Origin: Williamsia muralis
GTDB lineage: Bacteria; Actinomycetota; Actinomycetes; Mycobacteriales; Mycobacteriaceae
Assembly: GCF_002735905.1 (NCBI RefSeq)
Contig: NZ_PEBD01000008.1
Coordinates: 434,001 to 498,000 of the forward strand
DNA length: 64,000 nt
Reading direction: 5' to 3'
Shown here: one piece after another, positions 37,643-46,736 of the stretch
Layout: every line of letters begins with the position of its first letter
How positions within the stretch are numbered: the first letter of the stretch is position 1
Notes under the pieces: generated by a model
The model's input: only the letters and a program-made list of their open reading frames with translations
Databases searched by the model: none
Told to the model about the DNA's origin: nothing
Translations under genes and position numbers: made by a program

Positions 37643-39793
37643 ATGGGAAAGTTGACCCGAGGGCCACAGGCAGTGGCGCGGTGGAGTGCGCACAATCCCT
37701 GGCGCGCAATAGGACTCTGGCTTGCGCTTGTGGTGCTGGCCGTGGGATTGAGCGCTTTGATCCCCACCCAGACGACCGACGACGCCGACTACCGGGTCGG
37801 TCAGTCGGGGACCGCCGACCAGATGATCCACGAAGCCGGTCTCGCCGCACCGGACACCGAGTACGTCGTCATCACCGGCGACCGCGACGCGGCGGTGCTC
37901 GCCGCAAACGAGCTGCGCCAGGCACTGGCCGGCTCGGACCAAGTGCAAGAGGTCGTGGCGCCGGTGTGGAGTCCCGATGGGACGACGCTGCTGACGGCGA
38001 TCTCGCTGCGCGCGCCACCGGGCGACGAGGACGCGTCGATCACTGATATCGATACCGCCGTCGCGGCGGTCGGTTCGAATCACCCGGAACTGACGTTCGG
38101 TCAGACCGGCGATGTCTCGCTCGACGAGTCGATCAACGAGCGGGTGGCCGACGACCTGGTCTCGGCCGAGATCATCAGCATCCCCATCACGTTCGGCATC
38201 ATGCTTGTTGCCTTCGGTGCGCTGATAGCCGCCGGCATCCCGGTGTTGCTGGCGATCACCTCAGTGGTGGCCACCATCGGAATCTACGCTCCCATCTCCT
38301 ACCTCGTTCCTTCCGAGTCGACTGCGTCGTCGATGGTGATGCTCATCGGAATGGCTGTCGGAGTGGACTATTCGCTCTTCTACCTCAAACGCGAACGCGA
38401 AGAGCGGCGTAAGGGTCACAGCACGATCGATGCGGTCGAGATGGCGGCAGCCACCTCTGGGCACTCGATCATCGTGTCCGGTGTTGCGGTGATCGCCTCA
38501 CTCGCCGGTGTCTATGCGTTGGGCAGTGCGACGTTCAACTCGCTCGCCACGTCGGCGATCATCGTCGTGTCGGTGGCGGTCATCGGTTCACTCACCGTGT
38601 TGCCGGCGTTGCTGGCCAAGCTCGGCAGATGGGTGGATCGTCCCCGGGTGCCGCTGCTCTGGCGCGTCAACAACCGGATCGGTCAGGGCGGGATCAGCTC
38701 GCGGATCATCGGACCCGTCATCCGTAGGCCCATCACCGCGCTGCTGGTGGGGCTGGTCGTGATGCTCGCCCTGGCAGTGCCCGCGTTGTCGATGACGATG
38801 CGCAGCGCCAACCTCGACACGCTGCCACAGGATCTACCTCCGGTGCAGGTCGCACAGACGATGAACACGCAGTTTCCGTCCGAGGGCCCGTCCGCCAAGG
38901 TTGTGGTACAGGGAGGCAATGCTGCCGAAGTTGCTGTTGCAGTGGACAACATCGGCAAACAGGCCGAGAGCTCAGGGGAGTGGACGGTCACCGGCGAGCC
39001 CACGATCTCGCCGTCCGGCAGCACCTGCGTCCTCGAACTCGCCAGTACCTATCCGCCGGACGACGCCAAAGGCGATGACGCCCTGGCGGCACTTCGGACA
39101 AGCGTGGTGCCCGATCAGATCGACCCCGTGGACGGCGCGCGGTTCGCTGTCGGTGGTGACCTCGCCGAACAGTACGACTCGGCGAAGAATCAGTCCGATG
39201 GTCTGCCGGTGGTCATCGCGGTGATCCTGACTCTCACGATGCTGATGCTGATCGCGACGTTCCGGAGCCCGGTGATCGCAGTGGTCTCCACGCTGCTCAA
39301 CCTGATGTCGGTGGGGGCCGCGTTCGGGGTGCTGGCTCTGGTGTTCCAGCATTCGTGGGCCGAGAGCATTCTCGACTTCAATTCGAACGGGACCGTGGTG
39401 GAGTGGATTCCGCTGTTCATGCTGGCCGTGCTCGTCGGGTTGTCGATGGACTATCACGTGTTCGTCCTGAGCCGGATCCGTGAAGGTATCGACATGGGAT
39501 TGACGCCTACGGCCGCGGTGCGCGCCGGCGTCACCCAGACCGCTGGGGTCGTCACGAGTGCGGCGTTGGTCATGGTCTCGGTGTTCGCGTTGTTCGCGGC
39601 GCAGAGCATGGTGGAGATGAAGCAGATGGGGGTGGGGCTGGCGGCAGCGATCCTGATCGACGCGACCATCGTGCGCTTGCTCCTGTTGCCGTCCATCCTG
39701 GTACTCCTCGGTGACCGGGCGTGGTGGCCACGGCGTGTCCGCGCGGTCCGGCGTCAGGCTCCGGATCCTCGGGTCGTACCTGCCCGAGTGTGA
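37643..39793 (+). CDS. MMPL family (RND superfamily) membrane transporter
   Basis: A 716-residue transporter with about 12 membrane helices in two halves. The first half has the block MVMLIGMAVGVDYSLFYLKRERE and the second IPLFMLAVLVGLSMDYHVFVLSRIRE, both typical of MMPL proteins; the large outer loops follow helices 1 and 7. Actinobacterial MMPL proteins export lipids, siderophores or drugs; the cargo here is unknown. The ATG at 37643 has CAGGAG upstream. The adjacent two-component system suggests envelope-stress or lipid-linked control. Confidence 0.92.
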   Translation: MGKLTRGPQAVARWSAHNPWRAIGLWLALVVLAVGLSALIPTQTTDDADYRVGQSGTADQMIHEAGLAAPDTEYVVITGDRDAAVLAANELRQALAGSDQVQEVVAPVWSPDGTTLLTAISLRAPPGDEDASITDIDTAVAAVGSNHPELTFGQTGDVSLDESINERVADDLVSAEIISIPITFGIMLVAFGALIAAGIPVLLAITSVVATIGIYAPISYLVPSESTASSMVMLIGMAVGVDYSLFYLKREREERRKGHSTIDAVEMAAATSGHSIIVSGVAVIASLAGVYALGSATFNSLATSAIIVVSVAVIGSLTVLPALLAKLGRWVDRPRVPLLWRVNNRIGQGGISSRIIGPVIRRPITALLVGLVVMLALAVPALSMTMRSANLDTLPQDLPPVQVAQTMNTQFPSEGPSAKVVVQGGNAAEVAVAVDNIGKQAESSGEWTVTGEPTISPSGSTCVLELASTYPPDDAKGDDALAALRTSVVPDQIDPVDGARFAVGGDLAEQYDSAKNQSDGLPVVIAVILTLTMLMLIATFRSPVIAVVSTLLNLMSVGAAFGVLALVFQHSWAESILDFNSNGTVVEWIPLFMLAVLVGLSMDYHVFVLSRIREGIDMGLTPTAAVRAGVTQTAGVVTSAALVMVSVFALFAAQSMVEMKQMGVGLAAAILIDATIVRLLLLPSILVLLGDRAWWPRRVRAVRRQAPDPRVVPARV

Positions 39794-39863
39794 GGTAGTG
39801 CACAATTGAGGGCAGGCTCACGGCCGCGCCGTGACAGACGCCGAGAACAGATCGGAGGACGCG

Positions 39864-41183
39864 ATGAGTGAGACAACGTCACCGGCGCGCGACTTCTGGA
39901 CTGCTCTCACCCCCGGCGAAGACCCGGCTGCCCGGCTCGAACAGGTCCGCCGCGCCCACGAACTCTTTGTGCAGACGGGCACACTTGCCCCGGCCACCGG
40001 CCCCACCTCGGTGCGGTCGGTGGTCCGGGACTCGTGGCTGCGCTCGGTCAAGGGCGGCGTCAACCCGTCGGGGATGATCGACGCGGGAGGAATGTCGTGG
40101 AATGACTTCCTCGAATACCGCGCCGGACACCCGATGGCAGCCGCCTACCCCCTGGTCCGCTCGCTGATGCTCGACGAAGTGTCCGACTCAGGTGTGGTGG
40201 TAGCTCTCACCGATGACGTGGGTCGGCTGTTGTGGGTAGAGGGCGACCACAAAGCCCGAGACCAGGCCGGCGGCATCAATTTTGTCGAAGGAGCGGTGTG
40301 GGCGGAGCGCGTTGCCGGCACCAATGCCCCCGGCCTGGCTCTCGAGGTCGACCACGGTGTGCAGATCTTCGGGGCCGAGCACTTCTCGGTACCCGTTCAG
40401 GAGTGGAATTGCGTCGCGGCTCCGGTGCACGATCCCGTGACCGGCGCCGTGATCGGCGTGATCGATGTGACGGGAGGCGAGCGGGTGGCCGCACCCTTTG
40501 CCCTGTCGATGGTGAAATCGGTTGTCGCGGCGGTGGAAAGCGAGCTGCGGGTGCGCACCCTGACCGGGAATGCACCTGCGGTGGCGCCGGCGACGGGCCC
40601 GGAACTGCTTGTGCTGGACGGTGATCGGTACTTCTGGCGGACCGGTTCGGCGCCTGCGCTCCGACTGTCTCGCCGGCATGCGGAGATTTTGGTTCTGCTG
40701 GGTGAATACCCGGATGGTCTCGGTACCGAGGAGATCGCCACCATGCTCGCCGAGGACGGGATCGACCCGGTGACCGTACGTGCCGAGATCTCCCGGCTCC
40801 GGCGCGACCTTGGGGCAGACCTGGTGGCGTCGCGACCGTACCGCCTCACCGTGCCCGTCGAGTCGGATATCGAGCAGGTGCGGCGGTTGCTGCGGGGAGG
40901 TGATGTCGCCGGCGCCATCGAGAAGTTCGGACGAGGGGGGTTGCTCGCCGCGTCACTGGCCCCTGGGATAGCCGATGTCTTCGAGGAGCTGAAGGAAGAC
41001 ATGCGTTCGACGGTCCTCGCGGCGCGCGACCCCGTGTTGCTGCGCGTGTGGACCGGCTCGGTGCACGGGCGTGAAGACCTGGCGGCCTGGCGTCGCTGGG
41101 CGCAGACGCTTCCCCCGGGCCACCGCGACGAAGCCCTCGTCCGCGGCAGGGTCCGGTTGCTCGATCGGCGTTTCGGGATCTGA
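39864..41183 (+). CDS. GAF-domain transcriptional regulator with winged-helix C-terminus
   Basis: A 439-residue regulator. Residues about 55-85 form a helical lead (RDSWLRSVKGGVNP) and about 105-225 a GAF domain with FVEGAVWAERVAGTNAPGLAL and PVHDPVTGAVIGVIDVTGG, as in AcoR-type activators. It lacks the sigma54 AAA domain; instead residues about 265-345 look like a winged helix (RRHAEILVLLGEYPDGLGTEE, then VTVRAEISRLRRDLGADLV). This actinobacterial type is often found next to aldehyde dehydrogenase and DUF779 genes, which here lie 18 kb away. ATG 39864 has GGAGGA upstream. Confidence 0.88.
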   Translation: MSETTSPARDFWTALTPGEDPAARLEQVRRAHELFVQTGTLAPATGPTSVRSVVRDSWLRSVKGGVNPSGMIDAGGMSWNDFLEYRAGHPMAAAYPLVRSLMLDEVSDSGVVVALTDDVGRLLWVEGDHKARDQAGGINFVEGAVWAERVAGTNAPGLALEVDHGVQIFGAEHFSVPVQEWNCVAAPVHDPVTGAVIGVIDVTGGERVAAPFALSMVKSVVAAVESELRVRTLTGNAPAVAPATGPELLVLDGDRYFWRTGSAPALRLSRRHAEILVLLGEYPDGLGTEEIATMLAEDGIDPVTVRAEISRLRRDLGADLVASRPYRLTVPVESDIEQVRRLLRGGDVAGAIEKFGRGGLLAASLAPGIADVFEELKEDMRSTVLAARDPVLLRVWTGSVHGREDLAAWRRWAQTLPPGHRDEALVRGRVRLLDRRFGI

Positions 41184-41275
41184 TCGTCGCACCACCTTCA
41201 CCCCCCTACGCGATCGCCGAGGGCAGATAGCCCTCGGTAGGTACTCGCGGGGGCCGATGTTGGTTCCGCCTCCGG

Positions 41276-41653
41276 TCAACGCCCGTCTGACTGCTCCCGG
41301 TAAGCGGCAATGATCTGCTGGCTGATGCGTCCGCGATCGCCGATCTCGTAGCCCTGTTCCCGGGCCCATCGCCGAATAGCTGTCCGTTCGTCGGCGCCGA
41401 CCGCAGGCCCCTCTCGGCCGGTGGTGTGGTGCTTGGGTGCGGTCGACCGTCGACGACCACCTACACGGGCCGACTTGCTCAGCAAAGTCGAGACCGGAAC
41501 TCGGCCGTTCTCGATCTTCTCCAAATTCGTTGCACTGGTGTCGATTACGTAGTCGACCCCCAGCCACGACCACTCGATCGTGTGCAAGTGATCAATGTGA
41601 ACCGGCTTGCCATCCAAGTCGTCGACGTATTCGACGACGGTCTTTTTCGCCAT
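41276..41653 (-). CDS. Lsr2 family nucleoid-associated protein
   Basis: A 125-residue H-NS-like xenogeneic silencer paralogue. The N-terminal oligomerisation domain starts MAKKTVVEYVDDLDG and contains GVDYVIDTSATNLEKI; a basic linker (RVGGRRRS) leads to the DNA-binding domain with RTAIRRWAREQGYEIGDRGRI, where the RGR triad that inserts in the minor groove is intact. It differs from the canonical MAKK...KNATKLR Lsr2, so it may be a second copy in this genome. There is no clear ribosome-binding site; a short hairpin (41656-41669) sits just before the ATG. Confidence 0.92.
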   Translation of the reverse strand: MAKKTVVEYVDDLDGKPVHIDHLHTIEWSWLGVDYVIDTSATNLEKIENGRVPVSTLLSKSARVGGRRRSTAPKHHTTGREGPAVGADERTAIRRWAREQGYEIGDRGRISQQIIAAYREQSDGR

Positions 41654-42013
41654 GCGGCTAAAGATAGCCAAGTTGGTGCCGGTACGCGGGCTAAAAAGAC
41701 AATCCGTCCGCAAAACATTCCATGGACGATGCGTTCCCTCGTCCGAACGGTTGAATGGCGCCACCCGCGAGACTGTCTGGCTACTGCTCACCGCTCGGCC
41801 GACGTGTTGTGCTCGCTGGGGCGACGCTAAGCGAACTGTTCTTCCAGCCCTCGCCATTGTTGCGATAGGCGCCCAGGGAGTCCATCGGCACCATCGGCAA
41901 CGATTTGTAGGTCCCTGGATCGTTTGAGGTTTGAAGTTCACCGTGTAGGTCCTATCGATCTCGCGCATACAACTCCGGCGTGGCAAGATAAGCCGCATGG
42001 GGGGTTTTGAAGT
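41654..42013. other. 360-base gap upstream of the Lsr2 gene
   Basis: No supported gene. It is visibly less GC-rich than its surroundings. A hairpin GGCTA-AAGA-TAGCC lies at 41656-41669, two bases before the Lsr2 start codon. The region should hold promoters for the Lsr2 gene and possibly for the small + strand ORF that follows. Confidence 0.5.
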
Positions 42014-42235
42014 GTGCAAATCAGAGTTGGTCGGTATTTCGTGAACGATTACAACGAATCAATGGAAATTGACGATGATTCATCGATGCCGCAGGATGCG
42101 TCGAACGTCAATGTAGATCGGATTCCGTCCGCGAAACAGACCTTGATCGGGGGCGATCTGATGGTGGTCCTTGCCCTCACTGCTCTATTGGGTCTGGTCA
42201 TAGGCGTGATAGTGCTCATCGAACTGGGCAATTGA
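42014..42235 (+). CDS. small single-span membrane protein of unknown function
   Basis: A 73-residue ORF with an acidic N-terminal half (NESMEIDDDSSMPQD) and a membrane helix near residues 50-70 (VVLALTALLGLVIGVIVLIEL). GTG 42014 follows a G-rich stretch (ATGGGGGG) that could act as a ribosome-binding site; GTG 42041 and ATG 42062 are alternatives. No family is recognised. Base composition is lower in GC than neighbours, and the gap after it (42236-42436) holds nothing I can name. Confidence 0.5.
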   Translation: MQIRVGRYFVNDYNESMEIDDDSSMPQDASNVNVDRIPSAKQTLIGGDLMVVLALTALLGLVIGVIVLIELGN

Positions 42236-42436
42236 CACCAGCTACGAACCGTCGACCCATTGCCGTTCGGGCACGAATTCAATTGTTCGCCCGCTATGGA
42301 CACGTGTCTATTGATTGCGAGAACACTGAGGTATTGCCGGTGATACCCCTTCACGGGGAAGAATGATCCGGCCGTCCGCCCGCTGTATCTCGCAGCAGCA
42401 CAACATCTTACGGGTAGACGACCACGGGAGCGGCAG

Positions 42437-43528
42437 TCAGGTCACGGGGGCGGCCGGAGGCAGCCAATCTTTGTGCCGCTCTGCGCGTCGAGTGATACGA
42501 ACAGTGGCTGCCGGCGGATCGGTGCCCCTGACTCGTTGGCAGGCGAGATCCAGCGTGTGCCAGTGCGCGTCGTCTCCCCACAGCCGAAGCGTTGCCGTGA
42601 GTTCAGGCTCGCGTTCGAGCGTTTCCGCCCAACGGTGCGGGAGTCCGTGATCGTCGGGATGAACACGGGCGCGCCCGGTATCTGGGTCCAGATGAATGCC
42701 ATCGAGTACCTTCTGGCCCTGCCAGCGGGCCACCATGATGGGGAAGCGGTCACCACGCGTTTGTGACCGATCCAGCTTCCAGTAGACGATCGCGGTCCAC
42801 CCGTCCACCTCTTGTGCCAACAGGTTGTTGGCAGCATGGAGGGGGTTCTCGCGAGGCGGGTCGAACTGGGTCACGTCCCAGGTCACCCCGCGCCAGAAGC
42901 AACCGGTATCTGTTTTGACCACCTCGGTGGCCGCCCGTAGCGACCTGGGGTCTGAACTGCCGCTCGTGCCATCTGACGGGCGATCGATCCGGACGGTCAA
43001 CGGGTAGCGGGTGCCGTCCGCGCGACTCGCCAGCACTGCAGCAGCCGCCACCATGTCCGCCTCCGAGAAAGTGTCGACCGTGTTGTGCAGTGGATACGGC
43101 TTCCCGGGCGCCCAATCGCGCCCGTAGATGTTGGGTATGCCAGGGCCGTAGATCACGGTCAGCCTCTCCAGGTCCCATTCCCAAGCGCCGGTGCTGACAT
43201 GCGGATATACCGGCTCGGCTGTACCCCCGACCCATACCCAGACCGCGTGGACGTTCCCCGAGCCAGAGGTCACCGGTTCGGCGTACGCGTGCAGTCGGTC
43301 CCCTCGAAGGAGTAACTCTCTCCGAACAGGAGCTCGCGACGCCACCGCGACCTCGACGGCCGGCTTGACGAGTTTCGAGATGGCCGGCAGCGGAAGGTCG
43401 ACTCGCTTGAGCTGCTGGAACCCATCGGCACCAGGCAGCACCGCAGGATTGTCGCCCCTGGCCACCACGCCCGCGATGGAACCGCGAAAGGTCGCGATCA
43501 ACAACCACGTGCCGGGTGAAACAGTCAT
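42437..43528 (-). CDS. unknown protein, possibly DUF5593-type GAF/PAS-like
   Basis: A 363-residue soluble protein beginning MTVSPGTWLLIATFRG. The N-terminal part (1-110) includes VWVWVGGTAEPVYPHVSTGAWEW. A middle part has DTFSEADMVAAAAVLASRADG. The last 170 residues alternate strands with FWRGVTWDVTQFDPPRENPLHA and TAIVYWKLDRSQTRGDR, reminiscent of paired PAS-like sensor folds. I think it belongs to the actinobacterial DUF5593 group, but I cannot confirm that. It is divergent from the diguanylate cyclase, suggesting a shared signalling role. Confidence 0.6.
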   Translation of the reverse strand: MTVSPGTWLLIATFRGSIAGVVARGDNPAVLPGADGFQQLKRVDLPLPAISKLVKPAVEVAVASRAPVRRELLLRGDRLHAYAEPVTSGSGNVHAVWVWVGGTAEPVYPHVSTGAWEWDLERLTVIYGPGIPNIYGRDWAPGKPYPLHNTVDTFSEADMVAAAAVLASRADGTRYPLTVRIDRPSDGTSGSSDPRSLRAATEVVKTDTGCFWRGVTWDVTQFDPPRENPLHAANNLLAQEVDGWTAIVYWKLDRSQTRGDRFPIMVARWQGQKVLDGIHLDPDTGRARVHPDDHGLPHRWAETLEREPELTATLRLWGDDAHWHTLDLACQRVRGTDPPAATVRITRRAERHKDWLPPAAPVT

Positions 43529-43872
43529 CGGCCCCCCATGTCGCCGCCTCCCGCGGGTGACATCTCGATACCCTACGGAACCCCATCATTCCAAGCCTCA
43601 TTGTGCGTGGTGCGCCGACGTCGCGACAATCTCGTGCGGGCTCTCGGTAAGGCGAATGCCAATTCCCTTTTTGGACGTTCGGCTATTTCCGTGAAAAGAC
43701 TCCAGAACGGAAACTTTTCCACAGGTCACATTTCCCCTCGATCGGGCCGGTTGTTTCTGAAACGGTCACCACGGCGCCAAGTCCAAAACAACCACGTCCA
43801 GGTTGGTGGGTTTTCACAGCACGGTCTCAGTGGTCGCATGCTGTACTTGATCGAGAGGGGGACAGCCGTGCG
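43529..43872. promoter_or_regulatory. 344-base divergent region with inverted repeats
   Basis: No gene is supported. Two inverted repeats stand out: TTTCCGT (43686-43692) / ACGGAAA (43707-43713), spacer 14, and GGTTGTTT (43749-43756) / AAACAACC (43786-43793), spacer 29. TTTTCCACA at about 43715-43723 is a partial DnaA-box look-alike. The region is less GC-rich than its neighbours. It does not resemble the c-di-GMP riboswitch consensus that I know. Confidence 0.5.
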
Positions 43873-45576
43873 ATGAGCGACAACAACAGAGACGTGATCA
43901 CCGGAAAGGCCATCGGGGCAGATGAGGACGCGTCCGAGCGGCGTGCGTTGCGGGAGCACGAGCACTACCAAAGTCTCGTCGAGCACAACCCCCATCCGAT
44001 TGCGGTGCACTCCGGCGGCGTCATCGTCTATGCCAACCGCGCCGCCATCGTGGAGATCGGCGCCACCTCGCTCAACGACCTGGTCGGCCGGCCGATCACG
44101 GACTTCATGCATCCCGACTCGATCCGAGAGATCACCACGAAGCTGGTCTCACTCACGACGGACGGTGACTTCACCGACGCGGTGGAGGTTCGAATGGTTC
44201 GATTCGATGGCTCGGTCATCGACATGGAGATCGTGTCTGTCCTCACGAAGTGGCGAGGTGCCCTTGCCTACCAGGTCATCTTCCGGGACCTGACGGCCAC
44301 CAAGGCCGCGGAGCAGGCGATCCGTCATCAGGTCGCGCTGGTGGCCACCGTCAGCGACGCCATCATCGCCACCGATTCCGCCGGAACAGTGGTCAGCTGG
44401 AATCCTGCCGCACAGTCCATCTACGGCTCCACTGCGGTCGAGGCGATCGGCTGTCCGGTTGCCGAGGTACTGGGGGCGCCGATGAACCTCCGTCGCCGTG
44501 TCGGCAAACCCGCCGAAAGTGTTGTGCACTATGCGAAAGACGGCACTCCCAGGATGATGCGTCTGGCTGTCTCCGAGATGGACGGTGGATATGTGGTGGT
44601 CTGTTCGGACAACACCGCACAGATCGAAGCCGAGACCAAGTTCACCTCGGTCGTCAATTCACTCCAAGAGGGCGTGCTGCTCATCTCTCAAGACGGGGTG
44701 GTCGAATCCGCAAACCCGGCTGCTCGGCGGATGTTCGAGAGCGAAAAGCGCAGGTCCGCAGGCTCCACCGCGGAGCGCATCACCATCGTCGACCTGAATG
44801 GCATTCCCATTCCGCCGCAGAACTGGCCGTCGCAGATCGTGACTGCCACGCACAAGCCGGTCATCGATGCGATCGTCGGTTTCGACCGCCTCGATGGCAG
44901 CAGAGTGTGGCTGTCGTGCAATGGTTTTGTCCTGAACCCCAACGACCCCGACCACTCGTCGGTGGTGATCTCGTTCACCGACGTCACCGAGAGTCGAGCG
45001 CGTGCGGCACGACTCGAGTACGCGGCAGACCACGACATGATGACCGACCTGCCCAACCGTTCCTATGTACTGCGCCGCCTCACCACAATGTTGGAGAACC
45101 GCGCCGCACAACACGATTCGGGCGACATCGACGTGGTGATGTACATCGATCTGGACAAACTGAAGAACGTCAACGACTCTCATGGTCATCGCGCCGGCGA
45201 CCGCGCCCTCATCGCCGTGAGCAGGCGGCTGCGTGCGGCGTTGCCCGCACCGCATTTCGTGGGGCGTGTCGGCGGCGACGAGTTCGTGGCTGTGCTGATC
45301 GGAGTCGACGAAGAGGACATGGAAGACATCTCCGACGACATCCACCTGCTGCTCCTCGATCCGATCGAGATCAACGGGGAAGAGTTCCGAATGCGCACAA
45401 GTGTGGGCATTGTCCGGATTCGCGACGGCGAGAAGCGCACTGCCCAGGACATCATCAGTGATGCAGACACGGCCATGTACCAGGCCAAACTCCGCGGTGG
45501 AGGCCATACGGTGGAGCACGACAAGGCGCACCCGAGCCGCGAATTCACCCCGGAGGCAATCAAATTGGTGCGCTGA
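43873..45576 (+). CDS. diguanylate cyclase with three PAS domains
   Basis: A 567-residue signalling enzyme making cyclic di-GMP. Three PAS-like domains lie at about 30-145, 150-250 and 255-380. The GGDEF domain (about 385-555) has the active-site motif GGDEF at 467-471 and the HDMMTDLPNRSYVL lead helix; the metal-binding DLDKLKNVNDSHGH is intact. The inhibitory RxxD I-site is absent (PAPH at 458-461). There is no EAL domain and no membrane segment. ATG 43873 follows GAGGGGGAC. Confidence 0.93.
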   Translation: MSDNNRDVITGKAIGADEDASERRALREHEHYQSLVEHNPHPIAVHSGGVIVYANRAAIVEIGATSLNDLVGRPITDFMHPDSIREITTKLVSLTTDGDFTDAVEVRMVRFDGSVIDMEIVSVLTKWRGALAYQVIFRDLTATKAAEQAIRHQVALVATVSDAIIATDSAGTVVSWNPAAQSIYGSTAVEAIGCPVAEVLGAPMNLRRRVGKPAESVVHYAKDGTPRMMRLAVSEMDGGYVVVCSDNTAQIEAETKFTSVVNSLQEGVLLISQDGVVESANPAARRMFESEKRRSAGSTAERITIVDLNGIPIPPQNWPSQIVTATHKPVIDAIVGFDRLDGSRVWLSCNGFVLNPNDPDHSSVVISFTDVTESRARAARLEYAADHDMMTDLPNRSYVLRRLTTMLENRAAQHDSGDIDVVMYIDLDKLKNVNDSHGHRAGDRALIAVSRRLRAALPAPHFVGRVGGDEFVAVLIGVDEEDMEDISDDIHLLLLDPIEINGEEFRMRTSVGIVRIRDGEKRTAQDIISDADTAMYQAKLRGGGHTVEHDKAHPSREFTPEAIKLVR

Positions 45577-45605
45577 GCTCGGTCAGGTCCCGGGCTTCGC
45601 GGGCA

Positions 45606-46682
45606 TCAGGCGTGGGCGTACAACCCTCGACCGGTCACGAGTGGCAGATCAAGCGTGGTGTGGATGCCCGGCGTCGCTGCGATGACCTCGGGGATCGCGT
45701 TGACGATGCGGCCTGCTGCGGCGACGATCGCGGCATGGTTGTGGTCGCCCTTCTCGCTGGTGGGGCAGATGTCGACGGTGTAGCTGGGTTCGCCCGTGAT
45801 CTCCACGCGGTACGAACCGCCTTCCTGCGCGGGGCGGGCCCAATCGGGCCGGAGGTCGTCACGTAGCCGGGTGACGTGTTCGACGACGATGGCCGAGTGG
45901 CCGTTGACCTTCCCGTGGATCTCGAAACGCATGGCCGCGACGGTGCCCTTCTCGATTCGTCCGACTGCGACGTCAAACGAATCCGGTGCTGGCTCGAGCT
46001 CGAAGCTCTCGGTGATCTCGTCCACCTCGATGCCGAGACCGGCGGCAAGCTGACGAATCGTTGTGCCCCATGTGAACCCGAGAATGCCGGGCTGAAAGAG
46101 GATCGGGAGTTCGTCGAGCGGTTTGCCGAAACCCATCACGTCGAACATCACGATGGCGCCGTCATAGGTGGCGTAGTCGGCGATCTCCATGACGCGGACC
46201 TGTTCGATGCGCTGGCAGGTCCCGGCCAGCGCGAGCGGGATGAGGTCGTTGGCGAAGCCGGGGTCGACGCCGGTGATGAAGATGCTGGCATCACCCTGCT
46301 TCGCCGACGCCTCGACCCTGGCTATGTTCTTGTCGGGTAGCAGCTGCCATGGGTACTGCAGGATCACGGGAGATGACCCGACAACGTTGACGCCGGCTTC
46401 CAGGATCTTCTGGCAGTCCCGGAGCGCATCACCGGTACGCGTGTCTCCCATCGCGCAGTAGACGACGCAGTCGGGTTCGGTCGCGAGCACCGCGTCGATG
46501 TCGCCGACCGCGGTGATTCCGGTGACGACGTCCAGGCCCGCGAGTTCACCCGCATCGCGGCCGATCTTGGACTCTGTGGAGACGCCGACCGCGGTCAGTT
46601 CGTAGTCCGCACTCGTGATGAGTTGGGTCAGTGCCAAACTCCCCACGTTCCCGGTTCCGATATGAGCGACGCGAATCGCCAT
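45606..46682 (-). CDS. NAD(P)H-dependent amine dehydrogenase family oxidoreductase
   Basis: A 358-residue protein with an N-terminal Rossmann fold (VAHIGTGNVGSLAL, residues 5-18) and a dihydrodipicolinate-reductase-like C-terminal part. VVYCAMGDTRTGDALRD and ITGVDPGFANDLIPLALAG are typical of the actinobacterial family related to 2,4-diaminopentanoate dehydrogenase. The substrate is unknown. It follows an SDR gene on the same strand after 54 bases, so the two may act in one pathway, possibly steroid or lipid catabolism (weak inference). Confidence 0.82.
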   Translation of the reverse strand: MAIRVAHIGTGNVGSLALTQLITSADYELTAVGVSTESKIGRDAGELAGLDVVTGITAVGDIDAVLATEPDCVVYCAMGDTRTGDALRDCQKILEAGVNVVGSSPVILQYPWQLLPDKNIARVEASAKQGDASIFITGVDPGFANDLIPLALAGTCQRIEQVRVMEIADYATYDGAIVMFDVMGFGKPLDELPILFQPGILGFTWGTTIRQLAAGLGIEVDEITESFELEPAPDSFDVAVGRIEKGTVAAMRFEIHGKVNGHSAIVVEHVTRLRDDLRPDWARPAQEGGSYRVEITGEPSYTVDICPTSEKGDHNHAAIVAAAGRIVNAIPEVIAATPGIHTTLDLPLVTGRGLYAHA

Positions 46683-46736
46683 GTGTGTCTCCTCGTGAGT
46701 GTTGTGCGGGCTGCGATCGACGTGCGAGTCTGTGCG

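Noticed and set aside
43715-43723. TTTTCCACA as a DnaA box before the diguanylate cyclase gene
   Set aside because: It is isolated and has a mismatch at a position that is normally conserved, with no second box nearby.
43529-43872. A c-di-GMP riboswitch before the diguanylate cyclase
   Set aside because: The conserved GEMM core bases that I know are not visible, in spite of the inverted repeats.
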